A program made the translations under genes and the position numbers. From NCBI RefSeq assembly GCF_008807375.1, contig NZ_CP043311.1:3390001-3454000 (forward strand): DNA of 64,000 bases, written 5' to 3'. Below, in pieces: positions 17,700 through 25,748 of this stretch. Numbering within the stretch: position 1 is the first letter of the stretch; each line of letters opens with the position of its first letter. The notes beneath the pieces are model-generated. The model was not told where the DNA came from. It did no database searches and saw only the letters and a program-made list of their open reading frames with translations. This DNA comes from Pseudomonas lalkuanensis. GTDB taxonomy: Bacteria; Pseudomonadota; Gammaproteobacteria; Pseudomonadales; Pseudomonadaceae.

Positions 17700-17734
17700 A
17701 TTGCTCACACCCTGGCTTTTGCGCATTATGTTGC
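17693..17734. promoter_or_regulatory. Candidate operator between the XRE-cupin gene and rhtA
   Basis: GCAACATA at 17693-17700 and its exact reverse complement TATGTTGC at 17727-17734 are separated by 26 bases. The near arm covers the start codon of the regulator; the far arm lies about 50 bases before rhtA. A further half-like TTGCACAT follows the far arm. Autoregulation is inferred. Confidence 0.4.
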
Positions 17735-17785
17735 ACATTAGCACTCGAATACGCCAGCCCCTACTGTTCTGCCGGATCAGCCACC

Positions 17786-18679
17786 ATGACCTCGCTGTCG
17801 CGCCGCCTTGCCTCCACCCTGCTACCCGTTTCCGTCCTCCTGGTGGCGATGGCCTCTATCCAGAGCGGCGCGTCGCTCGCCAAAAGCCTGTTCCCGGTGA
17901 TCGGCCCCCAGGGCACCACCACCCTGCGCCTGGTGTTCGCGGCCATCATCCTCACCCTGGTCCTGCGACCGTGGCGCGCACGCCTCAGCAAGGAATCCCT
18001 CAAGCCACTGATCCTCTACGGGCTGGCCCTGGGCGGCATGAACCTGATGTTCTACATGTCCCTGCGCACCATCCCGCTGGGCATCGCCGTCGCCCTCGAA
18101 TTCACCGGCCCCCTGGCGGTGGCGCTGTTCGCTTCACGCCGTGCCATCGATTTCGTCTGGATCGGCCTGGCAGCACTGGGCCTCTGGCTCCTGCTACCAC
18201 TGGGCAAGACCGAAGGTCACCTTGACCTGACGGGCATGGCCTACGCCCTCGGCGCGGGCGTCTGCTGGGCGCTGTACATCCTCTACGGCGCCAAGGCCGG
18301 CAGCGACCACGGCATGCAGGGCGCGGCCCTCGGCGTGCTGGTGGCGGCCATCTTCACGGCGCCGATCGGCATCGCCCATGCGGGCGTCGACCTGCTGCGC
18401 CCGGAACTGTTGCCCATAGCCCTGGGCGTCGCCCTGCTCTCCACCGCCATCCCCTACAGCCTGGAAATGGTCGCCCTGACCCGCCTGCCGACACAGACCT
18501 TCGGCACCCTGATGAGCATCGAGCCCGCGTTCGGCGCCCTTTCCGGGCTGATCTTCCTCGGCGAGCACCTGTCGCTGCTGCAGTGGCTGGCGATCTTCTG
18601 CATCATCCTCGCCTCCGTCGGCTGCACCGTCACGGCGCCTTCGCGCCAGCCGTCCCAGCCCCTGGTGCCAGCCGACTGA
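17786..18679 (+). CDS. rhtA: Threonine/homoserine exporter RhtA-like (EamA/DMT family)
   Basis: A 297-residue inner-membrane protein with ten predicted helices arranged as two EamA repeats (about 12-140 and 153-285). The sequence resembles RhtA: IQSGASLAKSLFPVIGPQGTTTLRL near the start, and LMSIEPAFGALSGLIFLGE in the second repeat. RhtA exports threonine, homoserine and related amino acids in exchange for protons. It is transcribed divergently from the XRE-cupin regulator, which is the likely controller. The exact substrate is inferred from the family only. Confidence 0.88.
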   Translation: MTSLSRRLASTLLPVSVLLVAMASIQSGASLAKSLFPVIGPQGTTTLRLVFAAIILTLVLRPWRARLSKESLKPLILYGLALGGMNLMFYMSLRTIPLGIAVALEFTGPLAVALFASRRAIDFVWIGLAALGLWLLLPLGKTEGHLDLTGMAYALGAGVCWALYILYGAKAGSDHGMQGAALGVLVAAIFTAPIGIAHAGVDLLRPELLPIALGVALLSTAIPYSLEMVALTRLPTQTFGTLMSIEPAFGALSGLIFLGEHLSLLQWLAIFCIILASVGCTVTAPSRQPSQPLVPAD

Positions 18680-18707
18680 TCCGGGCATTTGCGCTGAATT
18701 TCCTCTT

Positions 18708-18730
18708 GCGGAGAATGGGTGATTCTCCGC
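18708..18730. terminator. Hairpin between rhtA and epsC
   Basis: Nine-base perfect stem GCGGAGAAT / ATTCTCCGC with a five-base loop, 29 bases after the rhtA stop and 40 before the epsC start. No U tract follows, so it could equally be a leader hairpin of epsC. Confidence 0.4.
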
Positions 18731-18769
18731 AGGCTATAGCGATCCGGACCGCGTCTTACAGGTACCCCA

Positions 18770-19711
18770 ATGAACAGACTTCCCTATGTCGCCACCGGCT
18801 GCCAGCCGGTGAACTGGCAGTTGGACCAGATCGTCAGCGACTTGCGCGACGCCCGCGCCCAGTGGCGCAGCCGGCACGGCCGCCTGCAGGACCGTGGCGG
18901 CCGCGAACTGCCCTCACGCATCACCGTCGGGCATATCATCGAAGCACTGTCCGGCGCCCTCTTCCCCATGCGCCTCGGCCCGGCCGACCTGCGCGAAGAG
19001 AGCGAGGACTTCTACGTCGGCCATACCCTGGACGTGGCGCTCAACGCCCTGGCCGGTGAAGTGCGCCGCGAACTTTCCTACGCCGCACGCCACAACGGTG
19101 CCAGCGGCGACGACATCGCCTGCCAGGCCATCGAGATCGTCAAGGGCTTCGCCGCCACCCTGCCCAAGCTGCGGGTGCTGCTGGACACCGACGTGCTGGC
19201 CGCTTTCCAGGGCGACCCGGCGGCGCGCAGCGTGGATGAAGTGCTGATCTGCTATCCGGGCGTGCACGCGGTGATCCACCACCGTCTGGCCCACTACTTC
19301 TACAAGGCTGGCCTGCCGCTGCTGGCGCGGATGATCGCCGAGATCGCCCACTCGGCCACCGGCATCGATATCCACCCCGGCGCGCAGATCGGCAAGAGTT
19401 TCTTCATCGACCACGGCACCGGCGTGGTGATCGGCGAGACCGCGATCATCGGCGAACGGGTACGCATCTACCAGGCGGTGACCCTGGGTGCCAAACGCTT
19501 CCCGGCGGACGAGGAAGGCAACCTGCAGAAGGGCCAGCCGCGCCACCCTATTGTCGAGGACGACGTGGTGATTTACGCCGGCGCGACCATCCTCGGCCGC
19601 ATCACCATCGGCAAGGGTTCCACCATCGGCGGTAACGTCTGGCTGACCCGCAGCGTGCCGGAAGGCAGCAACATCACCCAGGCCAACCTGCAGAACGAAA
19701 GCGGCGTTTGA
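18770..19711 (+). CDS. epsC: Serine O-acetyltransferase EpsC type
   Basis: A 313-residue enzyme making O-acetylserine from serine and acetyl-CoA, the first step of cysteine synthesis. The helical N-terminal SAT domain spans about 1-185; the left-handed beta-helix hexapeptide domain (about 190-310) carries the catalytic SATGIDIHPGAQIGKSFFIDHGTGVVIGE block, and PIVEDDVVIYAGATILG. At 313 residues it is the long EpsC form rather than the 270-residue CysE. The C-terminus ends in NESGV rather than the usual Ile that docks in cysteine synthase. The ribosome site is weak. Confidence 0.93.
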   Translation: MNRLPYVATGCQPVNWQLDQIVSDLRDARAQWRSRHGRLQDRGGRELPSRITVGHIIEALSGALFPMRLGPADLREESEDFYVGHTLDVALNALAGEVRRELSYAARHNGASGDDIACQAIEIVKGFAATLPKLRVLLDTDVLAAFQGDPAARSVDEVLICYPGVHAVIHHRLAHYFYKAGLPLLARMIAEIAHSATGIDIHPGAQIGKSFFIDHGTGVVIGETAIIGERVRIYQAVTLGAKRFPADEEGNLQKGQPRHPIVEDDVVIYAGATILGRITIGKGSTIGGNVWLTRSVPEGSNITQANLQNESGV

Positions 19712-19714
19712 AGT

Positions 19715-19754
19715 TGTGTGAGCGAATTCATTCGCGATTGAAATCGCTCCCACA
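19715..19754. repeat. REP palindrome after epsC
   Basis: TGTGTGAGCGAATTCATTCGC pairs imperfectly with GCGATTGAAATCGCTCCCACA, joining one arm of each REP subtype. It starts four bases after the epsC stop. Confidence 0.8.
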
Positions 19755-20053
19755 GGGTTAAGCCAGGCGCTCGGCAGCTGCATTTCCCCCTCACCCCGGC
19801 CCGCTCCCTCGGGGAGAGGGGGCCGATGTGAAGCCTCACCTCATCGGCACATTTTCAGGCCATAGCGTTGCCCAGGATTGCTCCGTCCTTTCTGACGCGA
19901 GTCCCCCTCGCCCTCCGGGGTGAAGAGGCATGCCTTCGGAAGCACTGCTTTCGTTGCCGATGAACGCGTGAGTGCGAAGCGATAGGACTGGGGCGCAGGG
20001 CGGGACTGGGAACGAGCGATGCGTCCGGCCAATCGCTTGCAACTTCCATCGAC
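19755..20053. other. Intergenic stretch with a CCCTCACCCC repeat
   Basis: About 300 bases without a convincing gene. At 19786-19822 it holds a copy of a second repeat family, CCCCTCACCCCGGCCC followed by the hairpin CTCCC-TCG-GGGAG, also found at 24.6 and 27.3 kb. The rest shows short GC-rich inverted pieces but no RNA gene or coding bias that I can support. Confidence 0.5.
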
Positions 20054-20055
20054 AA

Positions 20056-20083
20056 AAAAACGGCCCCATCAGGGGCCGTTTTT
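20056..20083. terminator. Bidirectional intrinsic terminator
   Basis: Stem AAAAACGGCCCC / GGGGCCGTTTTT with a four-base loop and A/T runs on both sides. It sits 15 bases beyond the stop of the minus-strand M14 peptidase gene and works in either direction. Confidence 0.88.
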
Positions 20084-20097
20084 ATTGGGTGCACAGC

Positions 20098-21228
20098 TCA
20101 GCGCAGCTTGTCCACCATCGCCGCGATCACCGACAGCACATCCTTGCCCAGGCGCTTGGAACGTTCACCGTTCCAGGCAGTGCGCGGGTGCGGGTTGTCG
20201 TCGTGGTCCTTGAACGGCATCTCGATGGTGAAGGACAGGCAATCGAAGGCCATGCCCACGGCGTTGCACGCCAGGGTGGTGTTGGCCTTGCCCGGTTCGT
20301 CGCGGGGATAGCCGAACGCTGTCTGGAACTCCGCTCCCATCCCCACCAAGCGCTGGCGGAACTCGTTCTCCAGGGCTTCCAGGCGCGGCGTGTAACCGGG
20401 GTTGCCTTCGCAGCCGGCGGTGAACACGTGAGGAATTTCCTCGTCGCCGTGGATGTCGAGGAACAGGTCCACGCCCACCTTGCGCATCTGCTGCTGGACG
20501 AAGAACACCTCCGGGGTCTCGGTGTCGTCGGCCGACTGCCAGGCGCGGTTGAGGTCCTTGCCGGCGACGTTGGTGCGCAGGTGGCCACGGAATGCGCCGT
20601 CCGGGTTCATGTTCGGCACCAGGTAGAGGTCGGCCTTGGCCAGCAGCGCATCGATCTCGGCATCGCCCTGCCTCGACAGGCGCTCGACCACCCCTTCCAT
20701 GTACCACTCGGCCATGTGCTCGCCGGGGTGCTGCTGGGCGATGATCCAGACCTTGCGCTGGGCATTCGGGTTGCGGCTGACGCGCAGCAGCGGAATCTCG
20801 CGGCCCTCGATGCTCTTGCCCACCGCCACCACTTCGGCGCCGGCCTTGTCCAGGGCTTCACTGATCAGCCAGTCGTGGCGCGCGCGGCTGTAGGGTTCGA
20901 AATAGGCGAACCAGATCTGTTCATGGGTGGGCTCAAGGGCAAAGTGCAGGCCCTTGTCGTCGAAACTGCTGGGGACGCGGAACCAGTTGACCTGGTCATA
21001 GGACGCAGCGGCGTTGTAGCCGGTCCAGGCGTGGCTGTAGGCGGACTGCCCGGCGTTGGTCAGGCTGAAGCCATGGCGCTGGCCGGGGGTCATGCCCTCG
21101 ACCTTGAAGTGGAACCACTGGAAGTGGTGGCTCTTCAGGTCCGGCCGCATGGCCAGCAGCACCTGCTGCGGGTTGCTGGCGTCAATCACTTCGATATTGC
21201 CGCTGTCGAAGTCCGAGCTGATTTTCAT
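20098..21228 (-). CDS. M14-family zinc carboxypeptidase (cytosolic carboxypeptidase-like)
   Basis: A 376-residue metallopeptidase. An N-terminal beta-sandwich domain (about 1-120, ending in the EPYSRARHDWL block) is followed by the M14 catalytic domain: zinc ligands H and E in QQHPGEHMAEW, the third His in FLDIHGDEEIPH, substrate asparagine-arginine in VAGKDLNRAW, and the catalytic glutamate in FTIEMPFKD. The N-terminal domain plus this order is that of cytosolic carboxypeptidases (AGBL/Nna1-like). The bacterial substrate is unknown; there is no signal peptide. The start at 21228 has GAGGT seven bases before it. Confidence 0.9.
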   Translation of the reverse strand: MKISSDFDSGNIEVIDASNPQQVLLAMRPDLKSHHFQWFHFKVEGMTPGQRHGFSLTNAGQSAYSHAWTGYNAAASYDQVNWFRVPSSFDDKGLHFALEPTHEQIWFAYFEPYSRARHDWLISEALDKAGAEVVAVGKSIEGREIPLLRVSRNPNAQRKVWIIAQQHPGEHMAEWYMEGVVERLSRQGDAEIDALLAKADLYLVPNMNPDGAFRGHLRTNVAGKDLNRAWQSADDTETPEVFFVQQQMRKVGVDLFLDIHGDEEIPHVFTAGCEGNPGYTPRLEALENEFRQRLVGMGAEFQTAFGYPRDEPGKANTTLACNAVGMAFDCLSFTIEMPFKDHDDNPHPRTAWNGERSKRLGKDVLSVIAAMVDKLR

Positions 21229-21335
21229 GAATACCTCAGGCGCTCTTTTTTTCACGGTACGAACAGCATCGCAGGTCGCACCGCGCGGGAAAATCGTCGG
21301 GGCGACATCGACAGACAGTCGGCGCCCCTGTCGGG

Positions 21336-21998
21336 TTATTCGCCCCGGTCTTCCAGACGGGCCAGGCGTGCTTCCAGGTCGGCGACCCGTGCTTCCAGCT
21401 CTTCGATGCGGGCATCAGCGGCGGCACGCGCCTCGCTACCCCGCTCCGGCTGGCTGGCGCGGGCCTCCAGCAGGGCCTCGAGGTCGGCCGGCTCACCCAT
21501 CAGGTGCATGTAGCGGTCTTCGCGCTGTCCGCCCTGGCGCGGCATCAGGACTGCCAGGCCCCGGCCTACCAGGCGTTCGAGCTGGTGGCGGACGTCTTCG
21601 GTATCGTCGAAGTCGGCCATGCGATTGCTGCGGGTCAGCAGCTCGCCGAGGGTCTGCGGGCCGCGCAGGAGCAGCAGGCCGATGAGGATCAGCTGCGGCT
21701 GCACCACTTCCAGGGCCTTGTCCACGCGCTGCTCCCAGCGGTCGGCGCGGCTGCCCATCACCAGCTTCACCAGGCCACGCGACTCCAGGTTGCGCAGCGA
21801 CTGGCCGGCCTGGCCGGGGGTGACGTTCATCACCGGCTCGCGGCTGGTCTTCTGGTTGCTGGCCAATACCAGGGCGTTGAGGGTCAACGGGTAGGACTCG
21901 GGAGTGGTGGCTTGCTTCTCGATCAGGCTGCCGAGGAGCCGGGCCTCGATGGCGTTGAGCGGAGCGTCGGCGAACTGGGCATGGATCTCGGTGGACAT
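21336..21998 (-). CDS. YceH-family (DUF480) protein
   Basis: A 220-residue protein of the YceH family: two winged-helix modules ([40 protein letters not shown] at about 18-57, and [23 protein letters not shown] at about 102-124) and a C-terminal coiled coil (about 170-218) rich in Glu, Ala and Leu. The tandem winged helices suggest nucleic-acid binding, but no function is established. It is 107 bases upstream of the M14 peptidase gene on the same strand and may share its transcript. Confidence 0.9.
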   Translation of the reverse strand: MSTEIHAQFADAPLNAIEARLLGSLIEKQATTPESYPLTLNALVLASNQKTSREPVMNVTPGQAGQSLRNLESRGLVKLVMGSRADRWEQRVDKALEVVQPQLILIGLLLLRGPQTLGELLTRSNRMADFDDTEDVRHQLERLVGRGLAVLMPRQGGQREDRYMHLMGEPADLEALLEARASQPERGSEARAAADARIEELEARVADLEARLARLEDRGE

Positions 21999-22045
21999 AG
22001 CACTATCCGTCTGCTGAAAAGTGCCACTAGCCTAGTCTTCGCCGG

Positions 22046-22930
22046 CTAGCGAGAAAAGCGCTGCACCAGGAAGTCGATGAAGGCCCTCACCTTGGCGGGC
22101 AGCCGGCGCCCCGGCGGACACACCGCGTAGATCTGCGACGCGGGCAGTGGAAAGTCCTGCAACACCTCCACCAGCCGGCCGCTGGCGAGATTTTCCTCGA
22201 GCAGGAAGCGCGGTAGCGACACCAGCCCGAGGCCATCCATCGCCGCCTGCACCAGCACCTCGCCATTGTTGGCGATCAACCTGGGCCGCACCGCCACCGA
22301 ACGCCACTCACGCCCCATCAGGAACTGCCACTGGCTGCTGTTGGCGCGGTTCTTGTAGCCGAGGCATTGGTGCTCGCGCAGGTCGTCGGGCACTTGCGGG
22401 GTGCCGTGTTCGGCGAGGTAGCCGGGGCTGGCACAGACGGCGTGGGGACAAGGCCCCAGCTCGCGGGCCACCAGGGTGGAATCCGGCAGGCGACCGATAC
22501 GCAGGGTGAGGTCGTAGCCTTCGTTGACCAGGTCCACGTAGCGGTCGTTCAGGTCCAGCTCCACCTCCAGGCCGGGATGGGCCAGCATGAACTCGTTGAG
22601 CGCCGGCGACAGGTACTTGAGCCCGAACGACATGGGCGCCGCCAGCCGAAGCCGCCCGCGCAGCTCGCTCTGCAGGCTGCGAGTGGCCTCCTCGGCCTCG
22701 GCCAGGTCACGGAGGATGCGCTGGGTGCGCTCGAAATAGTCGAGGCCCGTCTCGGTCAGGCTGAGGCGCCGGGTGGTGCGATTGAACAGCCGGCATTCCA
22801 GGTGCCGTTCCAGCGCACTCATGCGCCGGCTCACCACCGACTTGGCAATGTTCAAGCGCTGCGCGGCCGCCGAGAAGCCACCGGCCTCGACCACGACCAC
22901 GAACACCCGCATGTCTTCGAACAGGTTCAT
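22046..22930 (-). CDS. LysR-family transcriptional regulator (CrgA-like)
   Basis: A 294-residue LysR regulator: winged helix-turn-helix at about 1-60 (MRVFVVVVEAGGFSAAAQRLNIAKSVVSRRM) and a substrate-binding domain at about 90-292 starting with RGRLRLAAP. The subgroup is that of CrgA/DmlR-like regulators. It lies on the same strand as, and 148 bases downstream of, the hydroquinone pathway genes, separated by a REP hairpin, so it may control that cluster or a gene outside it. LysR regulators of hydroquinone clusters are known, but orientation here (co-directional, downstream) does not prove the link. Confidence 0.9.
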   Translation of the reverse strand: MNLFEDMRVFVVVVEAGGFSAAAQRLNIAKSVVSRRMSALERHLECRLFNRTTRRLSLTETGLDYFERTQRILRDLAEAEEATRSLQSELRGRLRLAAPMSFGLKYLSPALNEFMLAHPGLEVELDLNDRYVDLVNEGYDLTLRIGRLPDSTLVARELGPCPHAVCASPGYLAEHGTPQVPDDLREHQCLGYKNRANSSQWQFLMGREWRSVAVRPRLIANNGEVLVQAAMDGLGLVSLPRFLLEENLASGRLVEVLQDFPLPASQIYAVCPPGRRLPAKVRAFIDFLVQRFSR

Positions 22931-23034
22931 TTCTGGCTGCCTGTGGGGAGCGATCAGCCTTTATCGCAGTTCAGTCGGGATTGGGCATTGGCATTTGTTA
23001 AGGCGCTTTGCGTCCGCAAACGACTTTCTTGCCC

Positions 23035-23062
23035 TGTGGGAGCGATTTCAATCACCCCCACA
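23035..23062. repeat. Short REP palindrome
   Basis: TGTGGGAGCGATTTCAATC closes imperfectly on CCCCCACA. It lies 17 bases beyond the Rieske ferredoxin stop and probably ends or trims the pathway transcript. Confidence 0.7.
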
Positions 23063-23078
23063 AAAGAGAGTGGCCCCT

Positions 23079-23405
23079 TTAAAGGACCACCACCCTCCCC
23101 TCCACCACCCGCACCGGCACCGCCTCCAGCCGGCTGCCTTCGCAGGGGCCTTCGATGCACTGGCCGTCCTCGAAGCGGAACAGGGCGCTGTGGTGGGCGC
23201 ACATCAGCACCTGGCTGCGATAGGTGCAGAACTCGCCAGGCCGGAAGTCCAGCGGCACCGAGAAATGCGGGCAGCGATTGCGGTAGCCCCACACCTCCCC
23301 GCCACGGCGCACCAGTACCAGCGGCAACGCCTTGCCCTCCAGCTCGGCCTCAAGGGCCAGGGCGCCGCCGTCAGAGATGGCCTCCAGAGCGCAGAGCGGA
23401 TTCAT
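23079..23405 (-). CDS. Rieske-type [2Fe-2S] ferredoxin
   Basis: A 108-residue single-domain Rieske protein. The cluster ligands are visible as C-P-H (NRCPHFSVPL, near residue 45) and C-A-H-H (VLMCAHHSALF, near residue 69), the C-x-H ... C-x-x-H pattern. Such ferredoxins feed electrons to ring-hydroxylating oxygenases or keep Fe(II) dioxygenases reduced. It is the last gene of the hydroquinone cluster; its ATG overlaps the YciI stop (ATGA). No reductase or hydroxylase is encoded nearby, so an electron-donor or reactivation role for HapCD-like or intradiol dioxygenase is an inference. Confidence 0.88.
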   Translation of the reverse strand: MNPLCALEAISDGGALALEAELEGKALPLVLVRRGGEVWGYRNRCPHFSVPLDFRPGEFCTYRSQVLMCAHHSALFRFEDGQCIEGPCEGSRLEAVPVRVVEGRVVVL

Positions 23406-23713
23406 CCGCGCAGCTCCGGATTACCCAGTCCCCAGTTCCAGGGGCGGATCTCGATGTGCTCGAACAGCCCGGCGCGCACGTAGGGGTCGTCGCCGAGAAA
23501 GGCCTGCACCTCGGCCAGGCTCATCGCCTCCACCACCAGCAATGTGCCGTTCATGCGGCCATTGCTGTGGTCCAGCGTCGGACCGCCGAGACGCACCACG
23601 ACCCGGTGCGGATAGGGATTGCGCAGGTGTTCGCGATGGGCCGGACGCACCTGGTTGCGCAGGCTGACCTGGTTCGGCTTGTCGGTGGCGAAGACGGCGA
23701 AGTACTGGCTCAT
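23402..23713 (-). CDS. YciI-family protein
   Basis: A 103-residue ferredoxin-like-fold protein of the YciI/muconolactone-isomerase-like group: QYFAVFATDKP at the start, HREHLRNPYPHRVVVRLGGP with the conserved histidine, and SLAEVQAFLGDDPYVRAGLFEHIEIRPWNWG, the usual YciI ending. Members in catabolic operons are thought to help with isomerisation or lactone handling of ring-cleavage products. It is coupled by four-base overlaps to both the intradiol dioxygenase upstream and the Rieske ferredoxin downstream. Confidence 0.88.
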   Translation of the reverse strand: MSQYFAVFATDKPNQVSLRNQVRPAHREHLRNPYPHRVVVRLGGPTLDHSNGRMNGTLLVVEAMSLAEVQAFLGDDPYVRAGLFEHIEIRPWNWGLGNPELRG

Positions 23714-24585
23714 CGGGCTTCTCGCTCCAGCACGAAGTCGTAGCTGGCCAGGCGGAAAGCACCGTCGAAGCCGAATCGCGCCGCCAAGGGATGATTCGCC
23801 TGACACTGCTGGTAGATCACTTTGAGGGAGTCCTTGACGCCGAACACCACGTCCGTGTCCAGGTACGGATCGTCATGGTTGAACAGGTGGGTGACCAGGG
23901 TGCGATGCCCGGGCGCCATGACCAAGAAGTGCAGGTGCGCCGGCCGCCAGGGGTGGCGGTCGCTGGCCTGCAGCAGGCGCCCCACCGGGCCATCGGTGGG
24001 AATGGGATAGCTCACCGGCAAGGTGGTGCGAATGGCGAAACACCCTTGCGCGTCGGTGCGATAGCGCCCGCGCAGGTTGGTCAGGGGCTGATCCGGGTCC
24101 TGTCCGGAATACATGCCGTTCTCCGCGGTCTGCCAGACATCCAGCACCGCGTTGGCGACGGGTTCGCCCACCGCATCCAGCACCCGCCCCTGCACCAGGA
24201 CCGGTTCGCCCGGGGTGAAGGCCATGTTCTCGCCGTGGCCACGCTCAGGCATGCCAGCGATATAGAACGGCCCGAATACCGTGGTTTCGGTGGCCGATTC
24301 GCAGCCGCGGTGATTGATGGCGTCCACCAGCATGGACAGGCCGATCACATCCGAGAGCAGGATGAATTCCTGACGCACGGCGCCGTCGCACTTCTTGCCG
24401 GTATCGGTGAGGAAGCGGATGCCTTCCAGCCATTCCTCCTCGGTCAGTTCCACCTCGCTGGCGAACGCGTGGAGGTGCCGAACCAGGCTCTGCACCACCT
24501 GGCGCAGGCGCGGGTTGGGCGTATTGGCGAAGGCGGCAACCGCCTGGGCGGAAATCTTCGCTTCGTCGCTCGGGATGTTGTTCAT
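23710..24585 (-). CDS. Intradiol dioxygenase, probable hydroxyquinol 1,2-dioxygenase
   Basis: A 291-residue non-heme Fe(III) dioxygenase. The N-terminal linker domain (about 1-100) is followed by the catalytic barrel with iron ligands Tyr in NGMYSGQDPD, Tyr in RGRYRTDAQG, and two His in RPAHLHFLV. It should open hydroxyquinol (1,2,4-trihydroxybenzene) to maleylacetate; the neighbouring maleylacetate reductase supports this over a catechol dioxygenase, but chlorocatechol activity cannot be excluded from sequence. It overlaps the YciI gene by four bases and follows the reductase gene across an 87-base gap containing a repeat hairpin. Confidence 0.88.
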   Translation of the reverse strand: MNNIPSDEAKISAQAVAAFANTPNPRLRQVVQSLVRHLHAFASEVELTEEEWLEGIRFLTDTGKKCDGAVRQEFILLSDVIGLSMLVDAINHRGCESATETTVFGPFYIAGMPERGHGENMAFTPGEPVLVQGRVLDAVGEPVANAVLDVWQTAENGMYSGQDPDQPLTNLRGRYRTDAQGCFAIRTTLPVSYPIPTDGPVGRLLQASDRHPWRPAHLHFLVMAPGHRTLVTHLFNHDDPYLDTDVVFGVKDSLKVIYQQCQANHPLAARFGFDGAFRLASYDFVLEREAR

Positions 24586-24628
24586 CTTGTGTTCCCGTAA
24601 TTCGGTGAGTGCGAGTGGTCTGGGAGTT

Positions 24629-24667
24629 CCCTCACCCCTGGTCCCTCTCCCAGAGGGAGAGGGGTGA
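24629..24667. repeat. CCCTCACCCC repeat hairpin inside the pathway operon
   Basis: TCACCCCT ... AGGGGTGA outer arms and a perfect CCCTCTCCC-AGA-GGGAGAGGG inner stem make a strong hairpin between the maleylacetate reductase and intradiol dioxygenase genes. Same family as 19786-19822 and 27310-27344. Confidence 0.75.
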
Positions 24668-24672
24668 AATTT

Positions 24673-25740
24673 TCACGCGGGAGGAAGGCCCTGCCAGGCG
24701 CGCACGAGCATGGCTTCGATGGCGTCCTGCTCGAACGGGCGCGGGTTGTAGTAGGGGCTGGAGCAGGCGATTACCGCAGTTTCCGCCGGGCCTTCCTCGG
24801 GCAGGCCGATCTCGCCCAGGGAGGCGGGGATTCCCAGCTTGCGGTTCAGCGCGAACAGCAGCGGCCCCACTTCCGACGCCTCCTGCCCGCCGAGGGCACG
24901 TGCGGCGCGGCGCAAGGGCTCGGCTGCCGCCTCGCGGTTGTAGTGGGCGGCATGGGGCAGCACCACTGCATGGGCCTGGGCATGGGGCAGATTGAAGGTG
25001 CCGCCGAGGGTGTGGCAGAGCTTGTGGTGGATGGCCATGCCCACCGAGCCCAGACAGATGCCGGCCAACCAGGCCCCGTAGAGAGCCCGGCTGCGGGATT
25101 CGGCGTCTTCCGGGTTGGCGACCACGCCCGGCAGAGACTCGGCCAGGGCGCGGATGGACTCTTCCGCCATCAGCGTGATGATCGGATTGGCGTCCTGGGC
25201 GTAGAGCGCCTCCACCGCGTGGGCCATGGCGTTCATGCCGGAGCAGGCGGAAATCGCCGTTGGCAGGCTCAGGGTCAGTTGCGGGTCATAGACCACGGTC
25301 TTCGGCAATACGCGGATATCGCGCCCGGTCTTTTTCAGGCGGTTCTCGGTAAGGCCGTAGATGGGGGTCATTTCGGAGCCGGCGTAGGTGGTCGGCACCG
25401 CCAGGATCGGCAGGCCGGACTCCAGGGCGATGGCCTTGCCCAGGCCAATGGTGGAGCCACCGCCGATAGCGACGCAGCAGTCGGCACCAAGCCGGGCTGC
25501 TTCTTCACGGGCGGCTCGGGCCACTTCCACCGGCACGTGCATCACCGCCTGCGGATAGACGCCGGCGGAGCGCTCGCCGAGTATCGCCGCCACTCGTTCG
25601 CCGAGGTGGCGCTGCTCCGGCGTGGTGAGGATCAGCGCGCGGCGGGCGCCGAGCTTGTCCAGTTCCTCGGCCAGGGTTTCCAGCTTGCCCCAGCCGAACA
25701 CCACGCGGGATGCCAGGCCCTGGTAGATGAATGGATTCAT
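24673..25740 (-). CDS. Maleylacetate reductase
   Basis: A 355-residue iron-containing-alcohol-dehydrogenase family protein that reduces maleylacetate to 3-oxoadipate with NAD(P)H. Nucleotide-binding GGGSTIGLGKAIAL near residue 93 and PTTYAGSEMTPIYG near 115 are characteristic of maleylacetate reductases; the metal-region histidines appear in NAMAHAVEALYA, HHKLCHTLGG and LPHAQAHAVVLPH. Its length and N-terminus (FIYQGLASRVVFGWG) fit the family. The ATG at 25740 has GAGG ten bases before it and starts eight bases after the aldehyde dehydrogenase stop. Confidence 0.92.
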   Translation of the reverse strand: MNPFIYQGLASRVVFGWGKLETLAEELDKLGARRALILTTPEQRHLGERVAAILGERSAGVYPQAVMHVPVEVARAAREEAARLGADCCVAIGGGSTIGLGKAIALESGLPILAVPTTYAGSEMTPIYGLTENRLKKTGRDIRVLPKTVVYDPQLTLSLPTAISACSGMNAMAHAVEALYAQDANPIITLMAEESIRALAESLPGVVANPEDAESRSRALYGAWLAGICLGSVGMAIHHKLCHTLGGTFNLPHAQAHAVVLPHAAHYNREAAAEPLRRAARALGGQEASEVGPLLFALNRKLGIPASLGEIGLPEEGPAETAVIACSSPYYNPRPFEQDAIEAMLVRAWQGLPPA

Positions 25741-25748
25741 GGTCAACC

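Noticed and set aside
23822..24010. Short plus-strand frames within the dioxygenase and other minus-strand genes
   Set aside because: No ribosome sites, no family similarity, and third-base GC pattern follows the opposite-strand gene.
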